The translations under genes and the position numbers were made by a program. Shown here one piece after another: positions 10,966 to 23,178 of a stretch of DNA of 64,000 nucleotides. The DNA lies in the NCBI GenBank assembly GCA_030762175.1, contig CM060831.1, positions 84,026,001 to 84,090,000 on the forward strand, in the 5' to 3' direction. The DNA comes from Metallyticus violacea. Lineage: Eukaryota; Arthropoda; Insecta; Mantodea; Metallyticidae. Every line of letters starts with the position of its first letter. Position 1 is the first letter of the stretch. The notes under the pieces were generated by a model that was not told where the DNA came from, did no database searches, and saw nothing but the letters and a program-made list of their open reading frames with translations.

Positions 10966-12040
10966 CAAGGGTAGATCCATACGTTTCCAGCCTAACCATT
11001 CTCTAGGTCTGACAAAGACAAAAACTATATTTGACTTTTCAATATAGTTACCATTTATTGCAATACACTTCTCACATCTCTGAATTAACATTTCACTTCC
11101 CCCTCCCCCAAATAATCAGAAGTCTTGTGAAGAATGGGCATAAACAGCATCCATAACTTCTTCGTCACTTTTAAATTTCCTTCCTCGAATGTCCTTCTTG
11201 AGTTATGAGAAGAGGAAACAGTCACTGGAAGCTAGATCGAGGCTGTATGGTGGATGGTTGATCTCCTTGAAGTCACATTTCCTCACAGCTTCCTTTGCAA
11301 CAAGAGCTGTATGCACAGGCGCGTTGTCGTGAAGAAGTCGTACACCACACTCAGTTTTTCTCGTCTTTCCCTTTGATGGAAGCACGTAATCTGTGCAGTA
11401 AGCCAGCATAGTATTCCCCATTTACTGTGGTGTTACTTGAAGTCAATGAAGAGTATTCCTTAACAGCCCCAAAAGATTGTGGCCTTGATCTTCTTGGTTG
11501 ACTGAGTGACCTTGGCCTTTAGAGGCGGTGCTTCGCCAGGTTTACCTCACTCCATCGATTCTATTTTAGACAAGGATCATAGTAGAGGACCATCGTTTCA
11601 TCTCCTGTAACAATGGTTTGCTGAACTTCTCTCTTTACCATGGCAGAACTCCAAAAATGTCTGACAACGGATGATTCCTTGGTGCTTTTGGACTGAGGAA
11701 AGAAGTCTAGACACCCATCTTGCACTAACGTTATATGTTTAAATGTTCATGAATAATTCGAAGGACTGTTGTTTTAGAAAGGCCCAACCTTGCTGATATT
11801 TCTGTAACTTTGAGCAACCGGTCTTCCATAATTTCCCCTTCCACAAGAGCTATCGACGTTTTCAGGAGCATCTGCAAGGGCCGACCTGCACGCTTTTCGC
11901 CTTGAATGCTTTCCCGACCCATTCGAATAAGTTTGGTCCATTCTTTTACGGTAGAATATGAGGGAGATGCTTCCCCATATACACCGTCCAGTTGCTGTTT
12001 AATTTCATTGGGAGTACTTGAGAAGAACTTAATAACAGGT
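10966..12040 (-). mobile_element. Mariner M1-a, 5'-truncated, dead
   Basis: The minus strand carries a transposase of the SETMAR-like mariner type with frameshifts. Recognisable blocks, N- to C-terminal: SIQGEKRAGRP, RLGLSKTTVLRIIHEHLN, the first catalytic Asp in GDE near 11605, LHDNAPVHTALVAKEAVR (second Asp) and NHPPYSLDLASSDCFLF (third Asp), consistent with the D,D34D triad. The 3' terminal repeat starts at 10966 after TA (CAAGGGTAGATCCATACG). The 5' end is lost where a SINE-1 fragment joins. It is one of seven copies of family M1. Confidence 0.88.
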
Positions 12041-12047
12041 CATTTTT

Positions 12048-12166
12048 GAGGACTGAGAAAAACCTGGAAAAAAAAAAAGCCAGTCAGGGAGGACGATTCT
12101 GGCGGGATTCGAACCCCAGACCTCCAGCTACGAGTCCGCGCCTTAACGACCTCGGCCACCCGTGGC
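12048..12166 (-). repeat. SINE-1 copy 3, tRNA-head half only
   Basis: The minus strand starts GCCACGGGTGGCCGAGGTCG, has B box GGGGTTCGAATCC, and stops after CAGGTTTTTCTCAGTCCT. The 3' half is missing at the junction with mariner M1-a, so one insertion truncated the other. Confidence 0.85.
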
Positions 12167-12871
12167 AGTACTGTTAGAAATGAAAATATATTACTCATTT
12201 ATAATTTGAATAGTCACAGAGACAAAGCAGTAGGGTATATAGAGCGCAACTAGAATTTATTTTTAAAATATACTTATGCATTATCACATTATCCCCAAAA
12301 CAAATAATGGTACACAGATCTCTGATAATCGGCGCTACTCGTATGGTTGAGAGTTATCAAGCTATTAAGCAAGAAATTAAAGAGTTTCAGCAATCTGCCT
12401 TTGCGATAATAATTAGCTGATAATTGTGTTAAAGCGTGTTGCTTGCGAGACACCCAGTGCGGCGGTTACGTGACAGACAGGAGGTAATAAAACGTCACGC
12501 GACAACAGCATGTTTTCCTGATACCCCGACGTGCTCTTCTTGAACAACTTCAAGCTTTCGTTTTTCTGTTGCTCTTTCCATCTTCTTTTTCTTTCCGTCG
12601 ATTTCCCCCTCTTTTAACATTTGCATTGTTTGAACCTTCCTGGCTCTTTGTATCTGCACTCATTTGGCAACACATAACTGAACTGCATCGTCTGCGCATA
12701 AATGTAGAGATGTGATGATGAAACTTGATGCGGAGGGGGCAATGAATTGTCTTTCTTTGTAGAGTAATAAATGATTCGAAGTTCAGAATGTCAACTGTCT
12801 GATAGATTCCGTCATTTATCAACGAAATTGGGGTTTTATAATGGGAGCCTACTATTTAGAGAGAACTGCTA

Positions 12872-12933
<62 letters not shown>

Positions 12934-13710
12934 TAATAATAATTCGCTGTCAACCAGCTGAGATAGGTGAACTACACTTGAAGGAGCTGCTGAATATTGG
13001 GATCCAACAACAATAAGACACGGCATTTTTGTAATACTGCATTCTTGCAGTATTTATTCATCCCTAATACTCGCTTGGTTTTCATGCTAACCCCCGCTCC
13101 CAAATCATATCGGCCTTCTAAGAAATGACTTTGGTAGTCCAAAATTTATAGCTAAGTTTAAACCTTTTTTTTTTTCTCCCTTCCCTTTCTTACTTTTTTT
13201 AGTTTAAATGCTCAAACGATTACCCAAGCAATTGTTCTAGACCCTCGGAATGGTGAAATCAATAAGTGACGTGCAAATTAGTGGCGTTCATTGTTTTCTG
13301 TAAATACTTGCCATTTACATTTTCTTGTACATAAAATAACAAAACAAAAGAATAAGAAAAAGAAAGCATCAATTCACATAGCGTATCGTAATCGACAATA
13401 AACCCGCTTCTTCTCAATGTATGCAGACACACTAGTTACTGAGTCATAGTGCTAGATGATATACACAATCAGAAATGTTGCTTTTCAGTCAATTGCTGGG
13501 AGAAATGTCAAGTCAATGATTTACCCAGAAAATCGAATACATCCCTTGTTAAAGAAACACGAAAAACAAACACCTAATTTATAACTTTGAAATGTTTATT
13601 ATAATAGTAAAGAATTTATAACAATGAGCATCTTTTGGTATCCTGTTAAGGTTTTTGTTAACGACGTCAGTATAATACACTGCGGCATAGTTTGTAGGTA
13701 TATAAAAAGC
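12167..13710. other. No recognised gene; (AAT)n microsatellite
   Basis: An (AAT)n tract of about 70 bp lies at 12872-12943. A minus-strand frame starting near 12673 (MSADTKSQEGSNNANVKRGG, then very Lys/Arg-rich) could be an exon of a nuclear protein, but low complexity makes this unsafe. Confidence 0.4.
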
Positions 13711-13780
13711 ACCCCAGTCAGGGAATGGAACCTCAGACTTCCCGCTTACGACCTCGCACCTCAACGACCTCAGTCGTCGT
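13711..13780 (-). repeat. SINE-1 copy 4, short diverged fragment
   Basis: The minus strand contains the remains of the tRNA-like head with the order A box, CGAGGTCG, CGGGAAGTCTGAGG, CCTGACTGGGG. It is about 70 bp and more diverged than the other copies. Confidence 0.6.
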
Positions 13781-14638
13781 AGACGTTGACGTAACTACCA
13801 CCACAATGTGCTCGGCTAGTTCAGGGTTTGTTATTATAACTGGATGTTTCACATTGATACTTCTGGAGTGAAAGGAGTGTGACTTCTTTAAGTATAACAA
13901 AATCACAATGAAAAGAAATCTACGGAGTTTATTAATGTTTTGTTATTACCACACAAGAGTACACTTTTCTGATTACGATATGCTCTGAGAATATTATTAC
14001 ATGCAGACTGAATACGAGACAGACGTGTTATAATTTATATTTCTCTCCCGAAAACTGTGCTTTTTGTTCTGTTTTAACTTGTATACTATTTTCCTATATG
14101 TATATTAATTCAAACTCGTAACTCCTATCATTACCACAAATAATAATTTTGTAATTTCATCCACGAAATATTAATCGCCATTTATCTTTACGTAATGTTA
14201 AAATGTTGTTTCTTTAAAGACCTCGATTTCTACTAATGGAATTTAAAACAACTTCTCTTGACGGAATCCAGCACATAACTAACAAATTTTGAGGTATAAA
14301 CCGTATCTTATTACAATAGGGCTCTAATAATGCTATACATTACAATGTATTATATTTTCAACATACGTACACTAAGCGAATGAAATTCGTTAATTTCTAT
14401 TTAGTCGCAATAAAGCAATCTGTCTCGTGTTTCATTCTTGGTACACATTATTAATGTTGTTACGCTTGCCATTGGTTGATTCATTTAGTTTACAGTTTTC
14501 TTATCTGTAGTTTAATCTTTTCATATTCTTGACTATGTATGTGTTCCTTTGAACAGTTACATTTATATTATTGAGTATTGCCATAAAGACCAACAAACAA
14601 ACATTAAGACATACATTGTAATAGTCTTATCTAATATA
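13781..14638. other. No recognised gene
   Basis: AT-rich sequence without family motifs or notable repeats. Confidence 0.4.
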
Positions 14639-15021
14639 TAAAATCTATACAAATGAGCTTACTAGATTTATACGATTTAAAACGTATTACCAATGTATGT
14701 TTGTTATTTGAATCGAAATTTAAAGCTCTTACCTAACATTAAAACACGTGCAAATGAACTTATTTAATTAATATAATTAAAACATATCAATGGGTGTTTT
14801 GAGTTTCAAATCGATATTGTAGGCTTTATCTTATGTAATAACATACGTAAATGGACTTCTTAAATTAATATAACTAAATAGCCATTACTATTAAATGTTT
14901 GTGGCTTTATATTGAGCATCATAGCTTTTACGTAATATACAAACATGTGAAAATGAACTTATTAAATAACATAGTTAAACAAGTGCTATTTATGAGTGTT
15001 TAGGGCCTTAAGTCGGATATT
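14639..15021. repeat. Decayed tandem repeat, about 100-bp unit, four copies
   Basis: Four successive blocks share the order (A)CATGTGCAAATGAACTTAT, TAAATTAATATAATTAAA, CATTACTATTAATGTTTGT and TTTAAAGCTTTTACGTAATA, at about 14639, 14740, 14840 and 14938. Identity between units is low, so this is an old array. Confidence 0.65.
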
Positions 15022-15734
15022 TTCCGTTTAAAACTGTTGTGTTGGAAGGAAGGAGATTTAGGAGTCTCTTATGTTCTGGAAAGGAGTTAAGTAACCTATC
15101 TCTCCACTAAAAATTGCAGTCTGAACATCATGTTATCAGCAGAAGAAAAGTAGAGATGCCATATCATTTTCTAGACAAGTATGGCAATCATAATATATGA
15201 ATATTATGTCTTACAGAGGAACATTTTCAAGCTCTTATCGCTTTTGAACAAACATATGAATCATAATGCAGGAATCTGGTATCTGGAAAGTAGGCCTAAT
15301 GATGTTCATAACGTTTAACCAATGTTTTTAATTGGCTGGAGGGGAAACATTAAACGCATGTCTTCGAATAGTGCAATGGTTATGCTATCGGTTACTTATA
15401 CGGATATAATAGTTATAACGATTTTTGACAGTGCTAAAATTAATACCGTCAAAAGATATGATTATGCCTTCAACTGCCTTAATGTTAGCTAGCATGAATA
15501 GTTTTATTTTAATGTTGTGGACTTTGTTTTATGCACGGTGACACAATGGAATATGACGGTTTTCAGAACGCTCCGTTTCTAGCGATTTTGTGTTACAGTC
15601 ATGGTACTTGTTACTATGTAACTATGCAATTTATTCTGTATATTTAGCAAATAACAGTATGGATAATTAAACGGTTCCAAATTCGCTATTAAAAATGTAT
15701 TGAATCTAGGCAAATCTCCTACGTTCAGAGAGCA
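15022..15734. other. No recognised gene
   Basis: AT-rich sequence; nothing supported on either strand. Confidence 0.4.
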
Positions 15735-16120
15735 TTTAGGGTAGAATTAAATGGCGAGAAATTTTGGCAACACTGGGTTTCCAGGTGATAATGATGAAAC
15801 TGAATTTTGGTTTCAGCAGGATGGTGCCACAGCTCACACTGCTCGTGAAACAAGGAAGACTCTGCAGATCCTGTTTCCTGGATGCATAATTTCTCGATTT
15901 GCTGATGTTACCTGGTCAGTGCTCAGATCTGACGGCTGCAAACTTTTTGTGGGAATACTTGAAAAGGAAAGTGTACTGCAACAGTCCATGCAGTTAAAAG
16001 AAAACATAACTCGTGAAATTAGAGACATTGATCACGTTTTATTGCAGCGAGTTATGGTGAACTTCCAGAGCGGATTACACGAATGTGTTCGTTGTCATGG
16101 AGCCCACTTAATAATGTAAT
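15735..16120 (+). pseudogene. Tc/mariner-related DDE transposase, C-terminal fragment
   Basis: A single open frame holds FWFQQDGATAHTARETRKTL (second catalytic Asp region), then FPGCIISRFADVTW, and near the end REIRDIDHVLLQRVMVNF and GLHECVRCHGAHL. This is the common insect DDE transposase layout with QQDGATAHTA and a final HGGHL. The expected SPDLxxxDxFLW block, with the third Asp, is scrambled between (VLRSDGCKLFVGIL). The N-terminal half is absent. It is a dead fragment, although the frame happens to be open for 122 codons. Confidence 0.75.
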
Positions 16121-19100
16121 GTTGAAAAAATAAGTTCAGATTAATCAATTGCATTGCGCTACTTGTTTCTTGAAAATTATTTTTATTTAATTCTGTATCA
16201 GTATCCCACAAGAAGGTTGTGAAAACTGTCATCTTCCATTGGGTCATTCTGTATAACCTACTCAATAAAGACTTGCTCTTTGTAGCATCTTATATTTGTA
16301 ATGTCACATGCAATCAGCTCCCTGGACACCACAAGTTTATCACAATATCACAAATATTATGGGCAATGAACAGAAGTGAGGAGGCACATTTACTGTTATT
16401 ATAGGCAGCAAGAGTTTGAAGATAATGCGTTTTTTTGTCTCCTCCCACCTAACATACCTCTTGCCTCTGTTAGTTTGTCCTGTTGCCACGTTTTGCTCTG
16501 CTCTGGACGCAAGGATAAAATAAGGCGTCATATATCTCGTTAAAGTGAACCCCAAGACTCACAGTTACTATCGTCTCCACATGTTGCAAGATTGACATTG
16601 CAACCGCTTATGTACAGCTCCGAAACAATCTGAGATATGACAAGAAGAGGGAAATGTTGCAACAACAAACTCTGGGACTCTACGTGGAGCTGATTGGTAA
16701 CTGACAAAAACAAACCCTAACAAATGATTGTACAAGGAACGGTATTCATTGAAGGAAACTACCACAGTTGTTGGCAGCTGGAGAGATGGCCAGTCAAGAG
16801 GAATGTGCTGATAACACAATGTGTTAGAGAAGTGCATTTTTTCAGGAGTAGCGCACGTATCGTAAACAGAGCGTGTGTTTGTCTGTGATGCGTTTAGAAA
16901 TCATTGACAGGTTGAGGTTAACATGCTTAACATTTCCTAAATTAATATCCAATTGATAAAATATAATTGAACAAATTCATAGACTTCATTTCACATTACC
17001 ACATGTTATAAACGTGTTACTTTATATTCATTTATCTACTTATTAATGCTCAACATTGATAAAAATTTACTTTTTAATTACAGCGGGGTGAACAGATACA
17101 AGCTTTGGTTGTAGTTAATATCGCTGACGTGTGTATTTATAAATATTACTTAAGGAGGTTGCCCTCTCCCCCCAATATATAACGGAAGTCGACGTCTATG
17201 TTCAGAAGTGAAGGAAGAAATAGCCACAAGTGTATGTTTCAGTAAAGCTTGCATATTAAATTTTACACTGGCATTTTTTCTCTCTTAGCAAAAGTTTTAC
17301 TTTGGACCACGAAAACTCAATGGGGTTCAGTAAGTAAACTTAATGTTTCATGACATGTAATTTTAATATTTCGTCAATGCGGAAAATCATTAATGGATCT
17401 CAACCAATAATGTAGAGTTTAGATTTTCTCATGTCTCTTGACGAACGACAATGTTATTTTGTAGCCATCATTTCACCTTTTCTTTTACGGCGTATTTCAA
17501 AAAGGGTTTGTTTTCCTGAATATTGCGAATATTATCCATAATCACAACACTCTACTCTGGGAGGTTGGAAAGAAGCTGATTGTTAATACTAAGCTCGAAG
17601 TTTCTGAAATTCATTTGACCTTGATAATCTTTCGAGCTACTTGAAAAATTAATAATGAACTCTTAACAAACACCGTTTTGGATCCTGCATAGACGACAAT
17701 GAGACGGTTACCAAAATTCGACTTAGTCAATACGCTTGGTTGACTTTCATTTTGCCAGCATTTCGTAATTGTTAAATTATTATACACTCAAGTCTCAAAT
17801 AACAAGAACTAGAGATTACATATAATATTATGCTATTATATATTATATATACACACATATATAATAGGTAGGATTCTGCTCTCTAAAGTGGCGTATTGCT
17901 TTCAGATACTTAAAGCGCCATTCTATTTATGTTTGGCTTTTCAATTAATATACTCCTTTAATTTTGGCACTTTTTCCATTTGAAGCTCATTTCTTTAGGA
18001 ACTAATCTGAAAGAGTAAGCCCTTAAGTAAATACAATTCTTTCTTTTTCGAATATCACATAAAAATTTGGAAATGTAGTAACTTACTTTCTGAGTAAATA
18101 AAATTCGTCTATACAGCGCATATCTCATTCTTGTCAAAAACATTCGAATTCACTTTTGTACGCTCCGGTCTGTTTCCTGGAGTAGACAGAACCCGCTTCT
18201 CTTCTCACCCCGGTGCTTGTTCTTACTGGAACTGCAGCTATCAATATTCTCAACTCCTCGAGCTTTACTATGTATAACTTTTACTTTCATTCGCTGTTGT
18301 GGTACATTCGTCATTTGTATGTATATATAATTAATAGGTCAATATATACACTAACACTTAACTAAAACGTACAACTGTTCACTATTAATATTCTGCTTTC
18401 GTTAACTCAGCGAGAACAGACCGCCGTAATTATTTGAATACATGAAACACATGCAGTGTGTAATATTTTACTTGCCAAATAAAGCCTTCCTCCTCCCGCA
18501 TTCGCCGCTAGCCATCTCTCCAGCTCCCAACAATACTCCAAATGTGTTCTGTGATATGGTTACCGCTTGTTTATCGCTTATTATCAAAGAACTTGTGCAT
18601 GTTAACTTATTCACCGTTCATACTAGAGATAGGTTTGGAATTTTCCAATATTTTTGTTGTTTAGGCACAAAAATTAACACGGAGAACAGAAAATTAGAAC
18701 CAAAACAAAGAGAAATAAAGAAAAAATATTTTTTTTCCCTTGTGCTTTTCTACCTATGCATTAGCAAAATGTGTAATGCATTATGCTGCAGCATTTACAG
18801 AATCGTAAGTAGACATATTAAGAAATATTTCGCTGGAGAGGGCTACGCAAAAGTTTGTGAATACGATAAGAGGGAATATTCAAAGGAAATAAACAAATTT
18901 TATCATTTCAAAAACAAACACTGATAACGTAGAAGGTAAACCAAAGGTCAAGCGCCAGAAAGCCAAGTGTGTTCTGTCTGAATTAGTTGTTTACCTCCGT
19001 AGTGCTGTGATAGCTTGCTATGTTAAACAACTATTTACACGATTTCAGGGTTACAAAAAATTGATATTACATGAACATTTCAAATAAACGAGTACGTGTC

Positions 19101-19137
19101 TGAACACTTTTGCAAAGTGTTCATTCCAATGCATTTT
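16121..19137. other. No recognised gene over about 3 kb
   Basis: Includes a 160-codon open frame at 18442-18924 (+) without any recognisable domain, and an AT microsatellite-like patch at 17840-17865. A mid-region frame on the minus strand (16568-16837) also shows no family. Probably non-coding. Confidence 0.35.
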
Positions 19138-19500
19138 TGGTCCATTGTTAACAAACGCGGCACTTATCGAGCTGAAAACTTTCTCATACCCCCAAAACTT
19201 CGTGATAAATGTAGTGGACGCGACCTCTCCAGGTCTTTACAATGTCAAACAACTCGCATATCTTAAATCGGCGATTATTAACCACGACATTGTGAATGGA
19301 TGTACGACCACGCTTAAATTCAGCAACCCGCTTTTTAACTATCGAAAACGAAGGGGAGGAATCGTTTAATTTAGATTCTATCTCCTTTTGTATTTCTGTT
19401 GGGGTCAAACCCTTCAAAACAAGCACTTTATTACAGTTCGCATTTCAGTTTTATCCAGAAAATGTTAATACTAGTTTGTTTACCGATCGTCATAGACAAG
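19138..19500 (-). pseudogene. Mariner transposase HTH fragment (family M4)
   Basis: The minus strand reads KGLTPTEIQKEIESKLNDSS followed by FSIVKKRVAEFKRGRTS, the paired helix-turn-helix N-terminus of mariner transposases, then a worn RVHYIYHEVLGVRKFSAR block. The catalytic domain is missing. The sequence is distinct from both M1 and M2. Confidence 0.75.
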
Positions 19501-19678
19501 TGACTGCACTTAGGCCTCTGAAATTTTCCTTCTCACCATCTAAAGGACGATACTTAACAACTATCGTAGTAATTTGGCCATCTTCACGACATCTCTGAAT
19601 CAGGCCGAGAACTTTTAGAACATTTCTCCTATCTATGCATTTAACAAAGGTTAATGCGCTTTTGCAACAATGGCACAA
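19501..19678 (-). other. Exon-like open segment, unassigned
   Basis: The minus frame reads RNVLKVLGLIQRCREDGQIT then TIVVKYRPLDG. It is bordered by an AG upstream (AATGCATAG) and a GTGAGA after DG, like an internal exon of about 90 bp. The string VVKYRPLDG faintly recalls the KQYRPP strand of NUDIX ADP-sugar pyrophosphatases, but the match is too weak to name it. It could be an old retrocopy fragment. Confidence 0.2.
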
Positions 19679-19741
19679 TTTAACAAAGAATCACCGCAAT
19701 GCGCTAGCGGAAGAAACACCCAAATTAAGTTCCAGACCAGT

Positions 19742-20406
19742 TCGGGGGGGGGGGGAAATCGTGGTATGAATATATATGTTATTAGAAGACAATTATATTA
19801 TTATTATTATTATTATTATTATTACAGAATAAACAAAGAAATTCCAACATTAGAAAAATTGCATTCCCTTACGAAGAGTGAAATTAACTTCAAAGGTTGG
19901 AAATAATTACACGTTTAGGGTTTCGGCCTAAAAACGTAAAGGAAAAAAACAAAACAAAACACAAACATACTGTAATCCAATCTGATATATTCTGAGAAAT
20001 CAAGAGTTTAGCTTTAATAATACTGTCATGATATTCGTACAAGGTTGCCAACATTAGAGAAAAATGTAAAAATATTTTACACGTAGCCAACAAAATCAAT
20101 TCGTAACTTTGCTTCTAAGCGAGATAGAGCCTTAAAATTGGATTTGTTTTAAAGCTAAGGGAACATTTCATTAAAACACGTTTTTAATAAAATAACGATT
20201 TTTTTAATTATCACGTGATGCAGTTTTTGACCTTGAATAATTAAACATGCAGGCCATTATTTACTAATATTTTTGCGGGAAAAAAATATATTTAAGAGTT
20301 AAATATATTCTATACTTTGTATATATTTTATTTTAGGATGACTTTGGGAACAGTAAAAAAGAAGAAGAAGAAGAAGAAGAAGAAGAAGAAGAAGAAGAAG
20401 AAGAAA
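19742..20406. repeat. Three simple repeats: poly-G, (TTA)n, (AAG)n
   Basis: G run at 19744-19755, (TTA)n at 19796-19825 and (AAG)n at 20357-20406. The sequence between them is AT-rich without genes. The lysine-rich open frame at 20317-20601 is produced by the AAG repeat. Confidence 0.9.
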
Positions 20407-21120
20407 AGTACAAATTATTGCTGTGTAGCTCTTAAACCATCTGGCACCAAACATGCGTTACACACATGTTTATATTTGTCTAGCCATCCGTGTCCAGCTG
20501 AATTGATGTGTCACTTCACCAATTTTTTTTTTGGTTTCTTAAATAATTATATCTTATCGCTGTATGATTTTAATAATAAAAAGAACTACATTTATAAATA
20601 AACGTTTTTCTACTTCGAATTCCCTGGCGTTGATGAGACTTCGAGCATGGTTCTATTATTTTCACTTGCTTCCACTAGAGTGCTCTCGATGGCATATCCT
20701 AAATGATAAAGCAAGACCAACTACATTTACCAGATCCCAGTACGGATAAAAATGGCGGCCGTAGTCCTCCTACTACTGTCAATAGCAAACACGTATTATG
20801 TTTACAAGATGATCTTATTTATGATTAGAAAATATTTCGATGGTTTTTAAGAATCTCAAATTGTTTACAAACAACATTCTCATACGTAAACGAAATATAA
20901 CATAATATGAATTATAAACTTATTCTAGGTATGCACAAATCTTTATCAAATACGCAACTTCCAAATTACTGGACAACTTAAAACTTATCGACATAGTTGG
21001 GATAAAATCATATTTACCATCGTCTATTTTAATGAAAAGGACATAGTCTTCCTTGGCAATAGTTATAAAAGGGTGTACTTGTCTTGTCTTAACCTCGCTT
21101 GCAAAGGACTGAAAATATAA
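20407..21120. other. No firm gene; small ORF with signal-like start
   Basis: At 20751 an ATG in good context (AAAATGG) opens 32 codons beginning MAAVVLLLLSIANTYYVYK, a hydrophobic leader-like stretch, then stops. It could be a chance ORF or the start of a signal peptide exon; no donor is convincing. A minus frame at 20920-21132 is open for 70 codons with no known motif. Confidence 0.2.
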
Positions 21121-22105
21121 TATCCTCCTCACACCATTAATTGAAACTCTTCATAACGCTCCAAAACCCACTCCATACGTTCTTCCGGATTTTTTCTTTC
21201 ATTGCTAACCCTAAACTGCCACATACGATGCCAAATTAGGGAGAATTGCACGCGGAAAGTGTCCTTCCTAACCATAAATTTTGGTGCGAAATATTTCATA
21301 ACATTAGAGTTTCATCATTAACTTCCAATTTTGTGTGTATGCTTTTATTCATTCCTCCTTTAATTATTGCTATTTAGGAAATGTAAATGTTGTATTATGC
21401 GGTGCACTGCCATAATTAAGACATACAAGAACAACCCATGTTGTACTTAACACTTTATATTACATAAGTTCTTGGTGCGATTTCAGTAAATCAAACTAAT
21501 AAAAAAACTAAAGAAATAACACGGTGTTTATTTACTTCCAATAATAAACCACAGGTAAGTGCAACTAACTAAATAAACAAACCCATGTGTTAATAGCATC
21601 ACAATAACTCACTCACTGAGGGTGGTGTTTTGCAATCTTTACTTGCAAACGAGTCGAAACATGTTATAACATCCTACTCACACCATTAATAACTCTCATC
21701 ACCTTCCCGCTTCAAACGTTCTTTCGAATCTTTCCTTTCTTTGCTAACCAACACCGTCACATACGATAGTAGATTACAGACATTTGCACTGGGAAATGTC
21801 CTCCCTAACAACGAAACGTTAATACACACTACAGTTTTATCATTAACTGAAAAATTGCACGATCTTTTTAACCAGTCTTCCTTTAATTACTGTTATTTAG
21901 GAAATGTATGGTTTTATGCGGTGCACTGCATAATTAAGACATAAAACAGCAACCCATGTTATAATAACACTTTATTAGACAAATTTGGTGTGGCTTCACC
22001 AAAGCATTATTAACTTAATGAAAAACAAAAAAGAAGTAACACACCACTGTTGATTTACTGTAATAAACCAGGTAACTGCAACGAACCAAATTAACAAAGC
22101 CATGA
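21121..22105. repeat. Diverged tandem duplication of about 430 bp
   Basis: Copy 1 (about 21121-21585) and copy 2 (about 21671-22105) align along their length: both begin ATCCTMCTCACACCATTAAT, contain CTTTMTTTGCTAACC, CACATACGAT, TTAGGAAATGTA, TATGCGGTGCACTGC and AATTAAGACATA, and end near AATAAACC. The offset is about 545 bp. The copies differ by many substitutions and small gaps, so the duplication is old. No reading frame is preserved in both. Confidence 0.85.
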
Positions 22106-22693
22106 AAATAACATAAAGGACCACATGTTCCACCATTTTGTCTATGGATAACTACATTGGAGTTTGGTAAATACAGTCGGTCATAGTTAAAAATACACTA
22201 TTAACCAGACACTTTGGAAAAGACGGCTAAACTATAAATATTGACACTGGTGTGAGCGCCATCTTATTTGTGACCTCTGCAAAGTAGATCCACAAGCTCT
22301 GGAGACTTGTATTTTCGTAGAAACGAAAAGTTAATAAATGTGCTAAGTTTCATGTGTCATACCAAGAATTTATTAACAGGGAATTGCGTACTTGAGTGTA
22401 ATGCTATTATATTATACTCTGCATTCATTCTTTCTAGTTAATTCTGCTTGAAGCAATTGAGGAAAAACATACAATTAGCTCTACAGATGTTTATCAAAAT
22501 TTCAATATATTTAATAATATAGCAGTAATTCTCATGTGAATTTTTTTGCTAACATAAATATGATAACCTCAATAGTATGTTAGTAAATTGTGATATGCTT
22601 TTATTTTTTACATTGATTTTTTAATATACTGTGGTGGTGATGAGTCCAAAAAGTATTGTATACATTGTCGAGGCATTGTTTAATTGTTTCAGG

Positions 22694-22905
22694 AATTCAA
22701 AATATCCAGATATTGTGGTATGGTTGACTGCAAAAGGAGCTACAAATCACAAAATGAAAACATTAATCTATATTCTTTACCAAAAGATGAAGAACTTAGA
22801 AACAAGTGACTCAGAAATATTTCCACATACTTGAAAGGGCATTCAAGCCTGTTACGTGTGTGAAACACTTTACTGGAGACAGTGCATTAAGAATGAAAGT
22901 GGATG
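22694..22905 (+). pseudogene. THAP zinc-finger domain, 5' part of a broken gene
   Basis: Translating from about 22705 gives CGMVDCKRSYKSQNENINLY then SLPKDEELRNK, an in-frame stop where the conserved Trp should be, and after a frame slip KPVTCVKHFTGDSALRMK. This is the THAP C2CH zinc finger: C-x4-C at the start and C-x2-H-F near its end. THAP domains bind DNA and occur in both host factors and P-element-type transposases. The stop and frameshift disable it. A SINE-1 copy (22906-23178) is inserted directly after. Confidence 0.65.
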
Positions 22906-23178
22906 AATAGTGTTTAATGCCCTTTTTACTTCTGACGCATCACAGGGGATTAACACTGATGATACATAAGATGAAATGATGTATAGGGAAAGGATTTATT
23001 TTTAAGGAAGGAAACGTTCCAGGCCTAAGTTTAGTGTACCCCTCCGGCATTTGCCATTTATGAAGACTGAGGAAAACCTGGAAAAAACTTTAGTCAGGAA
23101 GGACGGTCCTGATGGGATTCGACCCCCAGACCTCCTGCTCATGAGTTCGCGCCTTAACGATCTCGGCCACCCACTGGC
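22906..23178 (-). repeat. SINE-1 copy 5, full length, inside the THAP pseudogene
   Basis: Minus-strand SINE-1 with head GCCAGTGGGTGGCCGAGATCG, B box GGGGGTCGAATCC, the family body and a GGCATTAAACACTATTC tail. It splits the THAP-domain gene, whose reading continues on the far side. Confidence 0.92.

Noticed and set aside
18442..18924. 160-codon ORF on the plus strand
   Set aside because: No domain, signal or splice context; composition follows the local AT-rich DNA. Expected by chance in 64 kb.
20230..20300. Minus-strand ILVNNGLHV, resembling the SDR NNAG motif
   Set aside because: No other SDR sequence on either side, no splice sites, and it lies downstream of SDR-A in the wrong place. Judged coincidence.
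20317..20601. Lysine-rich 94-codon ORF
   Set aside because: Caused by the (AAG)n microsatellite.
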